From positions 15,424 through 79,423 of the forward strand of contig JBCCXT010000011.1 of the NCBI GenBank assembly GCA_039191215.1: 64,000 nt of DNA, in the 5' to 3' direction. Position numbers and translations under genes: made by a program. Within the stretch, counting starts at the first letter, position 1. Every line of letters begins with the position of its first letter. The notes under the pieces were generated by a model, which was not told the DNA's origin, ran no database searches, and saw only the letters and a list, made by a program, of their open reading frames with translations. The stretch is from HKCCE3408 sp039191215. GTDB lineage: Bacteria > Pseudomonadota > Alphaproteobacteria > Rhodobacterales > Rhodobacteraceae. This document shows, piece after piece, positions 9,050-17,074 of the stretch.

Positions 9050-9964
9050 TCACGCAGCCATGGGCATGCGTTTTTCAAGGCCAAGCTTAGCGCGCACCTC
9101 ATCAGGTCCAATGACACGCGCGCCCAGCCCCTCAATGATACCGACCGCGCGTTCGACAAGTTGGGCATTGGTGGCCAATACACCCTTTTCAAGCCACAGA
9201 TTGTCCTCAAGACCGACGCGCACATGCCCGCCCGCCAAAACCGCGGCCGCAACATAGGCCATTTGATTGCGCCCTAATCCAAAGGCCGAAAACGTCCAGC
9301 TTGGCGGCACGGCAGCCACCATCGCCAGGAAGGTCTGCAGATCGTCCGGTGCGCCCCACGGCACGCCCATACAAAGCTGCACCAGCGCGGGATCAGACAA
9401 CACACCCTCTTCCACCAACCGTTTGGCCAGCCACAAATGACCGGTGTCAAAGGCCTCAATCTCCGGGCGTACGCCCATCTCCGTCATCATCCGGCCCATG
9501 GCCCGCAACATGCCCGGCGTGTTTGTCATCACGTAATCGGCCTCGGCGAAATTCATCGTGCCGCAATCGAGCGTGCAAATCTCTGGCCTGCATTCGGCGA
9601 TATGGGCAACACGGGCCTCAGCACCGATCATATCCGTGCCGGTTTGTAGGGGCAGCGGTGCCTCGGGCGCGCCGAACACAAGATCGCCGCCCATTCCGGC
9701 CGTCAGATTAAGAACAACATCGATCTCGGCGTCCCGAATTCGATCCGTCACCTCGCGGTACAGCGCCAGATCGCGCGCAGGCGCGCCGGTCTTTGGATCT
9801 CGTACATGACAATGCACAATCGCGGCACCCGCTTTGGCGGCAGCGATCGCGCTCTCGGCAATCTGCGCCGGGCTGCGCGGCACATGCGGGCTTCTGTCCT
9901 GCGTGCTGCCCGATCCGGTCACAGCACAGGTGATGAAAACCTCCCCGTTCATCGCCAGCGGCAT
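9050..9964 (-). CDS. Beta-keto acid cleavage enzyme (BKACE, DUF849), dehydrocarnitine type
   Basis: The 304-residue zinc enzyme belongs to the BKACE family, which condenses a beta-keto acid with acetyl-CoA to give acetoacetate and a new acyl-CoA. With dehydrocarnitine the products are acetoacetate and betainyl-CoA (established for family members in carnitine clusters). Visible motifs are the metal ligands in HCHVRDPKTG near residue 50, EAFDTGHL in the middle, and VRVGLEDNLWLEKG near the end. ATG 9964 has AGAGGAG upstream. It precedes the carnitine dehydrogenase by 31 bases on the same strand, and context rather than sequence fixes the substrate. Confidence 0.87.
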   Translation of the reverse strand: MPLAMNGEVFITCAVTGSGSTQDRSPHVPRSPAQIAESAIAAAKAGAAIVHCHVRDPKTGAPARDLALYREVTDRIRDAEIDVVLNLTAGMGGDLVFGAPEAPLPLQTGTDMIGAEARVAHIAECRPEICTLDCGTMNFAEADYVMTNTPGMLRAMGRMMTEMGVRPEIEAFDTGHLWLAKRLVEEGVLSDPALVQLCMGVPWGAPDDLQTFLAMVAAVPPSWTFSAFGLGRNQMAYVAAAVLAGGHVRVGLEDNLWLEKGVLATNAQLVERAVGIIEGLGARVIGPDEVRAKLGLEKRMPMAA

Positions 9965-9998
9965 CGTCTCACTCCTCTTGCCAGACCTGCGGGAGGGC

Positions 9999-10033
9999 GG
10001 GTGGGGCGACGGGCAAAGCCCGAGCGTCACCCT
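9999..10033. repeat. GC-rich hairpin with GGGCaaaGCCC core
   Basis: An imperfect long inverted repeat (outer GGGTG/CACCC, inner CGGGC-aaa-GCCCG) sits in the 92-base gap between the caiD-like gene and the BKACE gene. A similar core, GGGC-gaa-GCCC with flanking CG-rich arms, occurs at 50606-50643. It has no T-run. It may be a dispersed palindromic repeat or may tune expression between the two genes. Confidence 0.45.
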
Positions 10034-10056
10034 AGCCCGACCCAAACCTCAATTCT

Positions 10057-10839
10057 CTAATTGCCCTTCCAAACCGGATCGCGCTTTTCCGCAAAGGCCC
10101 GCGCGCCCTCCAACTGGTCTTCGGACCGGTAGAGCCGTTCGATGGTTCCAAACTGGCTCTTGGTGATCCGGTTCAGCGCATCCTGAAACTTCATATCTTC
10201 GGCCTCACGCACAACCTCCTTGATCGCCGCAAAGACCAGCGGCGGACCGGCCGCCAATTCATCGGCAAGCCTGCGCGCCGCGCCAAGCAAATCAGCCGCG
10301 GGCAGCACCTGATTGATCAACCCCCACCTGGCTGCTTCTTCGGCATCCATCCAGCGCCCGGTCAGCAGCATCTCCATTGCGATATGATAGGGGATGCGTT
10401 TGGGTAGCTTGATCGACGCGGCATCAGCGACGGTGCCCGATCTGATCTCAGGCAGGGCAAAGGTTGCATGTGCCGCTGCCAGGATCATGTCAGCCGACAG
10501 CGCAAGCTCCAACCCGCCGCCACAAGCGATCCCGTTTATCGCCGCGATCACCGGCTTGTTGAGCCCACGGAGCTCCTGCAATCCGCCAAAGCCGCCAACG
10601 CCGTAATCGCCATCGACCGCATCACCTTCGGCTGCCGCCTTCAGATCCCATCCTGGGCAAAAAAACTTCTCTCCCGCAGCGGTAAGAACGGCCACCCGTA
10701 AATCAGGATCGTCGCGAAACTCGGTGAAAACCTCGCCCATGATCCGGCTGGTCGCCAGATCAATTGCATTGGCCTTGGGTCGATCAAGCGTGACCTCAAA
10801 GACATGGCCGCGGCGTTCGGCTCGTACAGGTCCGGTCAT
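10057..10839 (-). CDS. caiD: Crotonobetainyl-CoA hydratase (CaiD-like)
   Basis: The 260-residue crotonase-fold enzyme hydrates crotonobetainyl-CoA to carnitinyl-CoA. From memory of E. coli CaiD, the similarity runs end to end: LDRPKANAIDLATS, GEVFTEFRDDPDLRVA, GEKFFCPGWDLKAAAEGDA and the ending AFAEKRDPVWKGN. The oxyanion-hole segment GIACGGGLELALSAD and the ALPEIRSGT segment with its catalytic-site Glu are present. The start ATG (10837-10839) overlaps the TGA of the upstream CoA ligase in an ATGA unit, so the two are translationally coupled. This is the gene that best fixes the operon as a carnitine/gamma-butyrobetaine pathway. Confidence 0.92.
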   Translation of the reverse strand: MTGPVRAERRGHVFEVTLDRPKANAIDLATSRIMGEVFTEFRDDPDLRVAVLTAAGEKFFCPGWDLKAAAEGDAVDGDYGVGGFGGLQELRGLNKPVIAAINGIACGGGLELALSADMILAAAHATFALPEIRSGTVADAASIKLPKRIPYHIAMEMLLTGRWMDAEEAARWGLINQVLPAADLLGAARRLADELAAGPPLVFAAIKEVVREAEDMKFQDALNRITKSQFGTIERLYRSEDQLEGARAFAEKRDPVWKGN

Positions 10840-12866
10840 GGCGCTTCCTTTCCCATGGTGATGATCGCATCGGCTACAACTGCGCGGCGATCGGTACAGA
10901 TCAGCGGGTTAATCTCAAGCTCCGAAAGCCGGCCACCAAAGGCCGCCGCCTGGTCTTGCAGAGCCATCACAGCCGCGATGATCGCCGCACGGTTGACCGC
11001 AGGGCGGCCGCGATAGCCGTCAAGCAGCGGCGCGATACGCAGCCGGCCAAGTGCTGCATCGATGTCAGCTGCAACCACAGGCAGCAAAAGCGATTGCGTG
11101 TCTGCCCAGAGCTCGGCCAGCACACCGCCCGCCCCCAATGTCAGCACCATGCCATGGGCCGGATCGGCCCGTATCGCCACCAAAAGCTCCGCGATGCCAT
11201 CTTCGATCATTTCTTCTACCAGAAACACTTGCGCATTCATCGTCCTGGCCGCGGATTCGGCGTCAGACGCGCCGCACAGATTGAGCCTGACCAATCCGGC
11301 CTCGGATTTATGAGCGAGCCCCAGCCCTTTGATCGCAACCGGCCGGCCGATGTCTTGCGCTAATTGACCGGCTTCTTGCACGCTCGCCGCACGCCCACCC
11401 TGGGGCACATCGAGGCCATGTTTGGCCAACAACACCTTGGCCTCAGCCTCTTCCAACATTTCAAGCACAGAGACGTCCAAGGTTGCCGGCCAAACGGGAA
11501 TATCTGACGGCGCGCGGATCGTCGCAGCTGCCGCGATCGCATCCAAAGCCCCTTCGATACCGGATAAAGGGATCAAGCCATTTGCAGCGATCCGTTCGGC
11601 CAATTCCTCGCTCATCGTGTCAGGCAGACTGGCCAAAATGGCCATCGGCCGCCCGCTGTGTGCGGCCGCCTCAGCGGCCCTGTCGATGACTAAATCCCAT
11701 TCCGGCACGGGCCCACATTCAGGGCGCGGAAAATCCAAGATCACGGCCGATAGGGCCGCATCACCCTGTGCCATTGTCTCCATCATCGCTGTCAAGGCCG
11801 TGCCATTGCCCCAGATATAAGTGTGGTAGTCAAGCGGGTTGGCCAGGGCCACGCGCGGCCCCAAAACATCGCGCAGACGGTCGCGTTGCGGCTCGGTCAG
11901 CGGCGGGCAGGTAATGCCCCGCTCTGCGGCCAAATCTGCGCTAAGCCCAGCTTCGCCGCCTGAACAAGCCATGAGCGAAAGACTCCGGCTTTCCAAAGCG
12001 CCGGAATGGTGAAAGATCTGCAGACATTGCAAAAACGCGTTCAGGCCGGATACCTGCGCGATGCCAAGCCGGTCAAAGAGCGCGTCAGCGCCGACCGCGG
12101 AGCCCACCATGGCCGCCGTATGGCTGATGCCCACCGCCTGCGCTGCGCTCGAGCGGCCGACTTTCAGAGCAACAATCGGTTTGCCGGCCTGCCAAGCCGC
12201 CCGGGCCAGCGCTTCAAACGCGGCCACATCGCTGATCCCTTCGATATGCAGGCCAAGTGCCGTGACCCGCGGATCGGCAAGGCATGCCGACCCGATCTGC
12301 GCCAGACCCGTCTGCGCCTGATTGCCCGCCGCGATCGTGTAGGCAATCGGCAATCCGCGCGTCTGCATGGTCAGATTGAGCAAGATGTTGGACGATTGCG
12401 CAATAATGGCCACGCCGGTGTCGACCGGGCGCAGGCCTTGCCGATCAGGCCAAAGGGCGACGCGATCGAGCGCATTGACCAGGCCATAACAATTCGGCCC
12501 CAGGATCGGCATGTCTGCCGCTGCGTCTACTAAGTCGGCCTGGCGCGCGGCACCTTGTGGGTCCTCGGCCAATGCCTCCGCAAAACCCGACGCAAAGCAG
12601 ACCGCGCCGCCGGCGCCGCGATCTGCCAGAGCAGCGATGGTTGTGATTGTCGCGTCGCGATTGACGGCAACAAATGCCGCATCCGGCGCGCTTGGCAGAT
12701 CGGCGACGCTTGACACCGCTGGCGCACCCGCGATCTCGGAACGCGCGGGATGGACGGCCCAGATGTCGCCGACAAATCCCGTCTTGCGCGCCGTCTCGAT
12801 CACCGCCCTGCCCCAGGTCCCGCCGCCCACAACAGCGATGGATTTTGGCCGCAAAAGCCGATCCAC
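10836..12866 (-). CDS. ADP-forming acyl-CoA synthetase (fused alpha/beta), putative betaine-CoA ligase
   Basis: This 676-residue fused ligase has a CoA-binding Rossmann start (IAVVGGGTWGRAV), two succinyl-CoA-synthetase-like domains (ILGPNCYG; SHTAAMVGSAVGADALF; SGGEAGLSADLA) and a C-terminal ATP-grasp domain (AIKGLGLAHKSEAGLVRLNL; LGAGGVLAEL; LSELEINPL). It would make an acyl-CoA from an acid, ATP and CoA with ADP plus phosphate as products, reversibly. In this operon the likely substrates are gamma-butyrobetaine or carnitine, replacing the AMP-forming CaiC of enterics; that is inferred. The start is taken as GTG 12866, where the CoA-binding domain begins, one base after the stop of the acyl-CoA dehydrogenase; ATG starts further upstream fall inside that gene. 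Confidence 0.85.
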   Translation of the reverse strand: MDRLLRPKSIAVVGGGTWGRAVIETARKTGFVGDIWAVHPARSEIAGAPAVSSVADLPSAPDAAFVAVNRDATITTIAALADRGAGGAVCFASGFAEALAEDPQGAARQADLVDAAADMPILGPNCYGLVNALDRVALWPDRQGLRPVDTGVAIIAQSSNILLNLTMQTRGLPIAYTIAAGNQAQTGLAQIGSACLADPRVTALGLHIEGISDVAAFEALARAAWQAGKPIVALKVGRSSAAQAVGISHTAAMVGSAVGADALFDRLGIAQVSGLNAFLQCLQIFHHSGALESRSLSLMACSGGEAGLSADLAAERGITCPPLTEPQRDRLRDVLGPRVALANPLDYHTYIWGNGTALTAMMETMAQGDAALSAVILDFPRPECGPVPEWDLVIDRAAEAAAHSGRPMAILASLPDTMSEELAERIAANGLIPLSGIEGALDAIAAAATIRAPSDIPVWPATLDVSVLEMLEEAEAKVLLAKHGLDVPQGGRAASVQEAGQLAQDIGRPVAIKGLGLAHKSEAGLVRLNLCGASDAESAARTMNAQVFLVEEMIEDGIAELLVAIRADPAHGMVLTLGAGGVLAELWADTQSLLLPVVAADIDAALGRLRIAPLLDGYRGRPAVNRAAIIAAVMALQDQAAAFGGRLSELEINPLICTDRRAVVADAIITMGKEAP

Positions 12867-12867
12867 G

Positions 12868-14028
12868 CTACGCCCCGCGCGGGCGGAAGATCTCTCGCCC
12901 GATGATATGGCGCTGGATCTCTGACGTGCCGTCCCAGATCCGCTCGACCCGGGCGTCGCGCCAGAAACGCTCCACCGGGAAATCATCCATCAAGCCCATG
13001 CCGCCAAAAATCTGCAGCGTGGCATCGGTGACGTGCGCCAGCATTTCAGAGGCGTAAAGTTTGGCGCTTGCGATCTCGCGGTTTGCAGGCAGTCCCTCAT
13101 CCAACCGCCAGGCCGCTGACAGGGTCAACAGATCGGACGCATCAATTTCGGTGATCATGTCGGCGATCTGGAAACTCACCCCTTGGAATTTTGCGATGGC
13201 CTGTCCGAACTGCTTCCGCTCCGCGGCATAATCTGCCGCCATCTCAAAGGCGCGGCGGGCACGGCCGACACAGAAAGCTGCAACCGTTAGGCGCGTGGCA
13301 TAAAGCCAGGTGTTCATGACTTCGAAACCGCCATCCACCGCACCCAAAACCGCCTCGTCCGGCAATCGGCAATTATCGAAACTGAGGATGCAATTGGCGT
13401 AGCCGCGGTGGCTGACGGAGTTATAGCCGTGGCGAACCTCAAAACCCGGATGCCCGCGATCGACCAGAAAGCACGTGATGCGTTTTTTCGGCCCGTGGGC
13501 TGTGTCTTCAACGCCCGTGGCCACAAAGACGATGAAGAAATCGGCGTGCTCGGCACCGGAAATGAAGTGTTTTGAGCCATTGATGACCCAGTCGCCACCA
13601 TCCCGCCGGGCTGTGCATTTCATCCCGCGCACGTCAGATCCAGCATCAGGCTCGGTCATTGCAAGCGCATCCATCCGCTCACCCCGAACAGCCGGCAAAA
13701 GATAACGGTCCCGTTGCGCGCCATCACATGCCATCAAGATGTTTTGCGGGCGCCCAAAGAAATGCGTCAGCGCCATAGAGCCTCGGCCAAGCTCACGCTC
13801 CACAAGCGTAAAATCGAGATGGCTTAGCCCCGCACCGCCGACTTCTTCGGGGAAATTGCAGGCGTAAAACCCCAAATCGATCGTCTTTTGTTTGATCTCT
13901 GCGGCCAGGTCCGGTGGCACATGACCGCTGCGCTCAACCTCGGCCTCGTGGGGATAGATCTCGCGCTCCACAAAGCTGCGCACGGTGGAGACGATCATCT
14001 CCTGCTCGTCGCTTAATCCGAACTGCAT
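12868..14028 (-). CDS. Acyl-CoA dehydrogenase, putative gamma-butyrobetainyl-CoA dehydrogenase
   Basis: This 386-residue FAD enzyme forms an alpha,beta double bond in an acyl-CoA. Typical marks are AMTEPDAGSDVRGMKC (FAD and substrate site), VINGSKHFISGA, RKQFGQAIAKFQ, and the closing IFGGMGLMDDFPVERFWRDAR, then IWDGTSEIQRHIIGRE. ATG 14028 has GGGAGGG five bases upstream. It is the first gene of the minus-strand operon, 50 bases from the divergent regulator. In this context the likely reaction is gamma-butyrobetainyl-CoA to crotonobetainyl-CoA. Substrate is inferred from the CaiD-like neighbour. Confidence 0.9.
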   Translation of the reverse strand: MQFGLSDEQEMIVSTVRSFVEREIYPHEAEVERSGHVPPDLAAEIKQKTIDLGFYACNFPEEVGGAGLSHLDFTLVERELGRGSMALTHFFGRPQNILMACDGAQRDRYLLPAVRGERMDALAMTEPDAGSDVRGMKCTARRDGGDWVINGSKHFISGAEHADFFIVFVATGVEDTAHGPKKRITCFLVDRGHPGFEVRHGYNSVSHRGYANCILSFDNCRLPDEAVLGAVDGGFEVMNTWLYATRLTVAAFCVGRARRAFEMAADYAAERKQFGQAIAKFQGVSFQIADMITEIDASDLLTLSAAWRLDEGLPANREIASAKLYASEMLAHVTDATLQIFGGMGLMDDFPVERFWRDARVERIWDGTSEIQRHIIGREIFRPRGA

Positions 14029-14044
14029 GCTACCCTCCCTCGTC

Positions 14045-14060
14045 GCGCCCATTTTGGCGC
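14045..14060. promoter_or_regulatory. Inverted repeat GCGCC-N6-GGCGC in divergent promoter region
   Basis: A perfect 5-base inverted repeat lies between the divergent acyl-CoA dehydrogenase and CdhR-type genes, next to a TTGACA (14063-14068) that could be a -35 element for the regulator. The region of about 50 bases must hold both promoters. Binding by the regulator is inferred only. Confidence 0.35.
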
Positions 14061-14078
14061 GGTTGACAGAAACAAACC

Positions 14079-15059
14079 ATGCTGATTGCATCCCTGATCA
14101 TGCAGATTACGAAAGAGTTTGGGCTTCTTCTGTTCGACGACTTTTCCGCTTTGGGACTGGCCAATGCGGTCGAGCCGTTGCGCGCGGCCAACACGCTTTC
14201 TGGCAAGACGCTCTACCATTGGCGGTATCTTGGGCTTGGCACGGGCCAGGTCCGCTCCTCCAGCGGACTTCCGGTCACACCCGAAGCCGCCCTCAATGCG
14301 GCGTCGGGGGATGCATTGATGGTCCTGCCAAGCTATGGGCACCGGGCCCATGCGCATCCCGACTGCCTGGCTGCATTGCGCGCGGCCTCACGTCGATTTC
14401 ACACGCTTGCGGGCATGGATACGGGCGCATGGCTACTGGCCGCCGCTGGGCTTTTGGATGGATTTAAGGCAACCTGCCACTGGGACGTGCTGACGGAATT
14501 GGCCGAGGAGTTCCCAGAGGTCACGGTCAGTGAAGACCGGTTTGTCATTGATCGGACCCGCCTCAGCTCCGGCGGTGCGACGACGACGCTGGACATGATG
14601 CTGTCTCTGATCGAGGCGGATCATGGCGCCGCGCTGGTCCATGAAGTGGCCGCTCTTTTCATGCACGGGGAACGCGGGCCCCGGCACTTGCCGCTTGCAC
14701 CCGAGCCACGCATCCGCGCGGCGGCAGCCTACATGCGCCGCAATTTGGAAATGCCGATCTCGATCAACGCGGTCGCCGCCCATCTCGGCCTGACAAGGCG
14801 CACACTCGAATACGCGTTTCGCGAGACGGGCGGTCCGGCGCCAGCGCAGCTTTATCGCCAAATTCGGCTTTCCGAGGCGCGGCGCCTGGTCCGTGACACC
14901 AATCTGAGCGTCGCCGAGATTGCCGGGCGCTGTGGATATGCCGACCCCGCCGCCCTAACGCGCGCATTCCGTGCCGCGTTTGCGACCACGCCGCGGCTCA
15001 TGCGGCACCCGTCTTCGCGTGCCGCGGCAGCGCGCGCCGCCGATGGCTCCTCGGCCTAG
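14079..15059 (+). CDS. GlxA-family transcriptional regulator (DJ-1/PfpI + AraC), CdhR-like
   Basis: The 326-residue regulator has an N-terminal DJ-1/PfpI-like amidase fold (FGLLLFDDFSALGLANAVEPLRAAN; the strand leading to GMDTGAWLLAAAGLLDG replaces the catalytic Cys position) and a C-terminal AraC helix-turn-helix pair (LEMPISINAVAAHLGLTRRTLEYAF and AEIAGRCGYADPAALTRAFR). CdhR, the activator of carnitine dehydrogenase genes in Pseudomonas, has this architecture. It is divergent from the carnitine operon with a shared short control region. Start could be ATG 14079 or the in-frame ATG 14100, which is just ahead of the first conserved strand. Regulation of the neighbouring operon is a strong inference from position and family. 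Confidence 0.87.
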   Translation: MLIASLIMQITKEFGLLLFDDFSALGLANAVEPLRAANTLSGKTLYHWRYLGLGTGQVRSSSGLPVTPEAALNAASGDALMVLPSYGHRAHAHPDCLAALRAASRRFHTLAGMDTGAWLLAAAGLLDGFKATCHWDVLTELAEEFPEVTVSEDRFVIDRTRLSSGGATTTLDMMLSLIEADHGAALVHEVAALFMHGERGPRHLPLAPEPRIRAAAAYMRRNLEMPISINAVAAHLGLTRRTLEYAFRETGGPAPAQLYRQIRLSEARRLVRDTNLSVAEIAGRCGYADPAALTRAFRAAFATTPRLMRHPSSRAAAARAADGSSA

Positions 15060-15109
15060 GAACAAGATGCCAGGGCGCTACGCGGGGCCTGAGGCGGCGC
15101 GCCCCTGGT

Positions 15110-15544
15110 TTATCGACGGAGCACCGCCGCCTCCAGGGCAGCCAACCCACGTAGAAGCGCATCGCGATCTGCCGGCGCCAACCGCTCAATCAATTCTGCC
15201 TCGCGCGCCGACAAAGGCCCGATCAGCGTCGCATATGCACGCTGGCCCGCCTCTGTCAGCGTCAAAACCTCCGATCGCCTGTCTCGCGTATCGGGCGCAC
15301 GGGCGACCCATCTGCGCTCGCTCAACGCATAAACCGCCCGGCTCACCTTGGTCTTGTGCTGGGCAGAATGGTCGCACACCTCGGTCGCACTGCACGGACC
15401 CAAATCGGCAATCGCTGCCAAAACGCGCCATTCCGGCCGCGTCAAACCGAGCAGCTCTTTATAGATCGGACGCACTTGCAGGCTCATCGCCTCAGAAAGG
15501 CGATTGAGCCGGTACGGCAAAAAGTTCTGCAAGAATGCTGTCAT
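15110..15544 (-). CDS. MarR-family transcriptional regulator, probable regulator of the homogentisate operon
   Basis: The 144-residue protein has the MarR winged-helix core: LTRPEWRVLAAIADLGPC, then the recognition helix region CDHSAQHKTKVSRAVYAL, and the wing ARAPDTRDRRSEVLTLTEAG. ATG 15544 is taken because AAGG lies just upstream; a further in-frame start at 15574 would lie in the control region. It is divergent from the homogentisate operon with 66 bases between them, the usual layout for a MarR repressor (HmgR-like) that answers to an aromatic ligand. The ligand is not known from the sequence. Confidence 0.85.
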   Translation of the reverse strand: MTAFLQNFLPYRLNRLSEAMSLQVRPIYKELLGLTRPEWRVLAAIADLGPCSATEVCDHSAQHKTKVSRAVYALSERRWVARAPDTRDRRSEVLTLTEAGQRAYATLIGPLSAREAELIERLAPADRDALLRGLAALEAAVLRR

Positions 15545-15552
15545 GGCCTTGA

Positions 15553-15599
15553 TAGTTACAAAATATACCGTCACAAACGCAACTACTAAACGCTTAACT
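15553..15599. promoter_or_regulatory. AT-rich control region with inverted repeats (MarR operator candidate)
   Basis: The short AT-rich gap between the divergent MarR gene and the homogentisate operon has AGTTA (15554-15558) matched by TAACT (15595-15599), and TAGTT (15553-15557) matched by AACTA (15581-15585). Such symmetry in a MarR intergenic region is what an operator would look like, but these are short and no binding evidence exists. Confidence 0.35.
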
Positions 15600-15610
15600 G
15601 TGAGGAATCG

Positions 15611-16561
15611 ATGAGCAAAGCCTTTGCCTCCGCCGGGGACATGTCGGAGAAAACCATCAGTTTCACCGAAATTGGTGAGGGCTTATACGCCTTTACCGCC
15701 GAGGGTGATCCAAATTCCGGCGTCATCATTGGCGATGACAGTGTCATGATCGTCGAAGCACAGGCCACACCGCGGCTTGCCCGAAAAGTCATTGATTGCG
15801 TGCGCAATGTCACCGACAAGCCAATCAGCCACCTTGCCCTTACCCATTACCATGCCGTGCGGGTCCTGGGCGCATCTGCCTATGGCGCCGATCAAATCAT
15901 CATGTCTCAGAAAGCCCGGGCCATGGTTGTCGAGCGTGGGCAAGAGGACTGGGACAGCGAGTTCGAACGCTTCCCAAGACTGTTTCAGGGCCACGAAGAC
16001 ATCCCCGGCCTGACCTGGCCGACGACAACTTTCAAAGATCAAATGACAATCTATCTGGGCAACCGGCGCATCGATCTGATGCATCTGGGCCGGGCACATA
16101 CAGCGGGCGACATTGTCATCCACGTGCCCGACCAGAATGTGATGTTCACCGGCGATATCGTCGAATACCACTCTGCGTGCTATTGCGGCGACGGGCATTT
16201 CGGCGATTGGGGCGCAACGCTCGACCAAATTGCTGCCTTCGATCCCGCCTCAATCGCGCCGGGCCGAGGCGACGCACTTGTGGGCGCCGAGATGGTCAGC
16301 AAGGCGATCGCGTCGACCCGCGACTTCGTGTCCTCAACCTATGCGCCCGCCGCTGCCGTAGCCGCGCGCGGCGGCTCGTTGAAAGAAGCCTGGGATGCGG
16401 TCCGCGCCGCCTGCGACCCGAAATTCAGCGACTACGCGATTTACGAACACTGCCTGCCGTTCAATGTAGCGCGCGCCTATGACGAGGCCCGTGGGATCGA
16501 CACTCCGAGGATCTGGACAGCCGAACGCGACGCCCAAATGTGGGAGGCTTTGCAAGGATGA
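15611..16561 (+). CDS. MBL-fold protein with incomplete metal site
   Basis: The 316-residue protein has the metallo-beta-lactamase fold: VIIGDDSVMIVEA, then THYHAVR at residues 78-84, LGRAHTAGD in the middle and MFTGDIVEYHS. The classic HxHxDH metal motif is present only as H79-x-H81, with Val83 and Arg84 where Asp and His should be, so the second metal site is lost. Hydrolase activity is therefore uncertain. Start ATG 15611 follows GAGGAA. It is the first gene of the homogentisate operon, and its stop overlaps the start of the DinB gene (ATGA). Members of this group are often found beside aromatic degradation genes; the reaction is unknown to me. Confidence 0.8.
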   Translation: MSKAFASAGDMSEKTISFTEIGEGLYAFTAEGDPNSGVIIGDDSVMIVEAQATPRLARKVIDCVRNVTDKPISHLALTHYHAVRVLGASAYGADQIIMSQKARAMVVERGQEDWDSEFERFPRLFQGHEDIPGLTWPTTTFKDQMTIYLGNRRIDLMHLGRAHTAGDIVIHVPDQNVMFTGDIVEYHSACYCGDGHFGDWGATLDQIAAFDPASIAPGRGDALVGAEMVSKAIASTRDFVSSTYAPAAAVAARGGSLKEAWDAVRAACDPKFSDYAIYEHCLPFNVARAYDEARGIDTPRIWTAERDAQMWEALQG

Positions 16562-17070
16562 CCCCCTATCTCGCCATGGCGCTGAACAACGCCTGGGCCA
16601 ACGCAACCCTTTATGGCGCGTTGGCTGAGCTCCCCGACGGCGCATTCACGGCAGATCGTCCTGGCTTTTTCCCCACGCTCGCGCGGACGCTGAACCATAT
16701 CTACGAGGTCGATCTTTATTACATCGACGCGGCCACCGGCGGTGGGCGTGGACGGTCGGTCTATCAGCGCGATGATATCCTTGATCCTGCCGAGCTTGGC
16801 CGCCGACAGGCCGCCGCCGACCTCGACCTGGCCAATTTTTGCAAGACTGTGACCGAGGCACAGCTGGCAGGCACCTGCGAGACCGAGCGCCTCGACGGGA
16901 TGACACAAGAACGCGTCGATCATTTGTTGCTGCATCTGTTCCAGCACCAGGTTCATCACCGCGGCCAGGCCCACGTACAATTGCAAGATGCCGGGATTGC
17001 CCCGCCGCAATTGGATGACTTCTACCTCGAACATGGCCGTGTGCCCTCAGCCCAGGCCTATTGGAGCTAG
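16558..17070 (+). CDS. DinB-family protein (four-helix metal-binding fold)
   Basis: This 170-residue protein shows the DinB/YfiT-type histidine pattern: NHIYEVD near residue 45 and HQVHHRGQAH near 130, which together form a metal site in family members. ATG 16558 overlaps the MBL gene's TGA, so the two are coupled. Members include thiol-dependent isomerases such as maleylpyruvate isomerase, so an isomerase role in the aromatic pathway is possible, but the ring-cleavage product here already has a GST-type isomerase (maiA). The function stays open. A 4-base gap separates it from the FAD hydroxylase gene. Confidence 0.82.
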   Translation: MTPYLAMALNNAWANATLYGALAELPDGAFTADRPGFFPTLARTLNHIYEVDLYYIDAATGGGRGRSVYQRDDILDPAELGRRQAAADLDLANFCKTVTEAQLAGTCETERLDGMTQERVDHLLLHLFQHQVHHRGQAHVQLQDAGIAPPQLDDFYLEHGRVPSAQAYWS

Positions 17071-17074
17071 TCAG

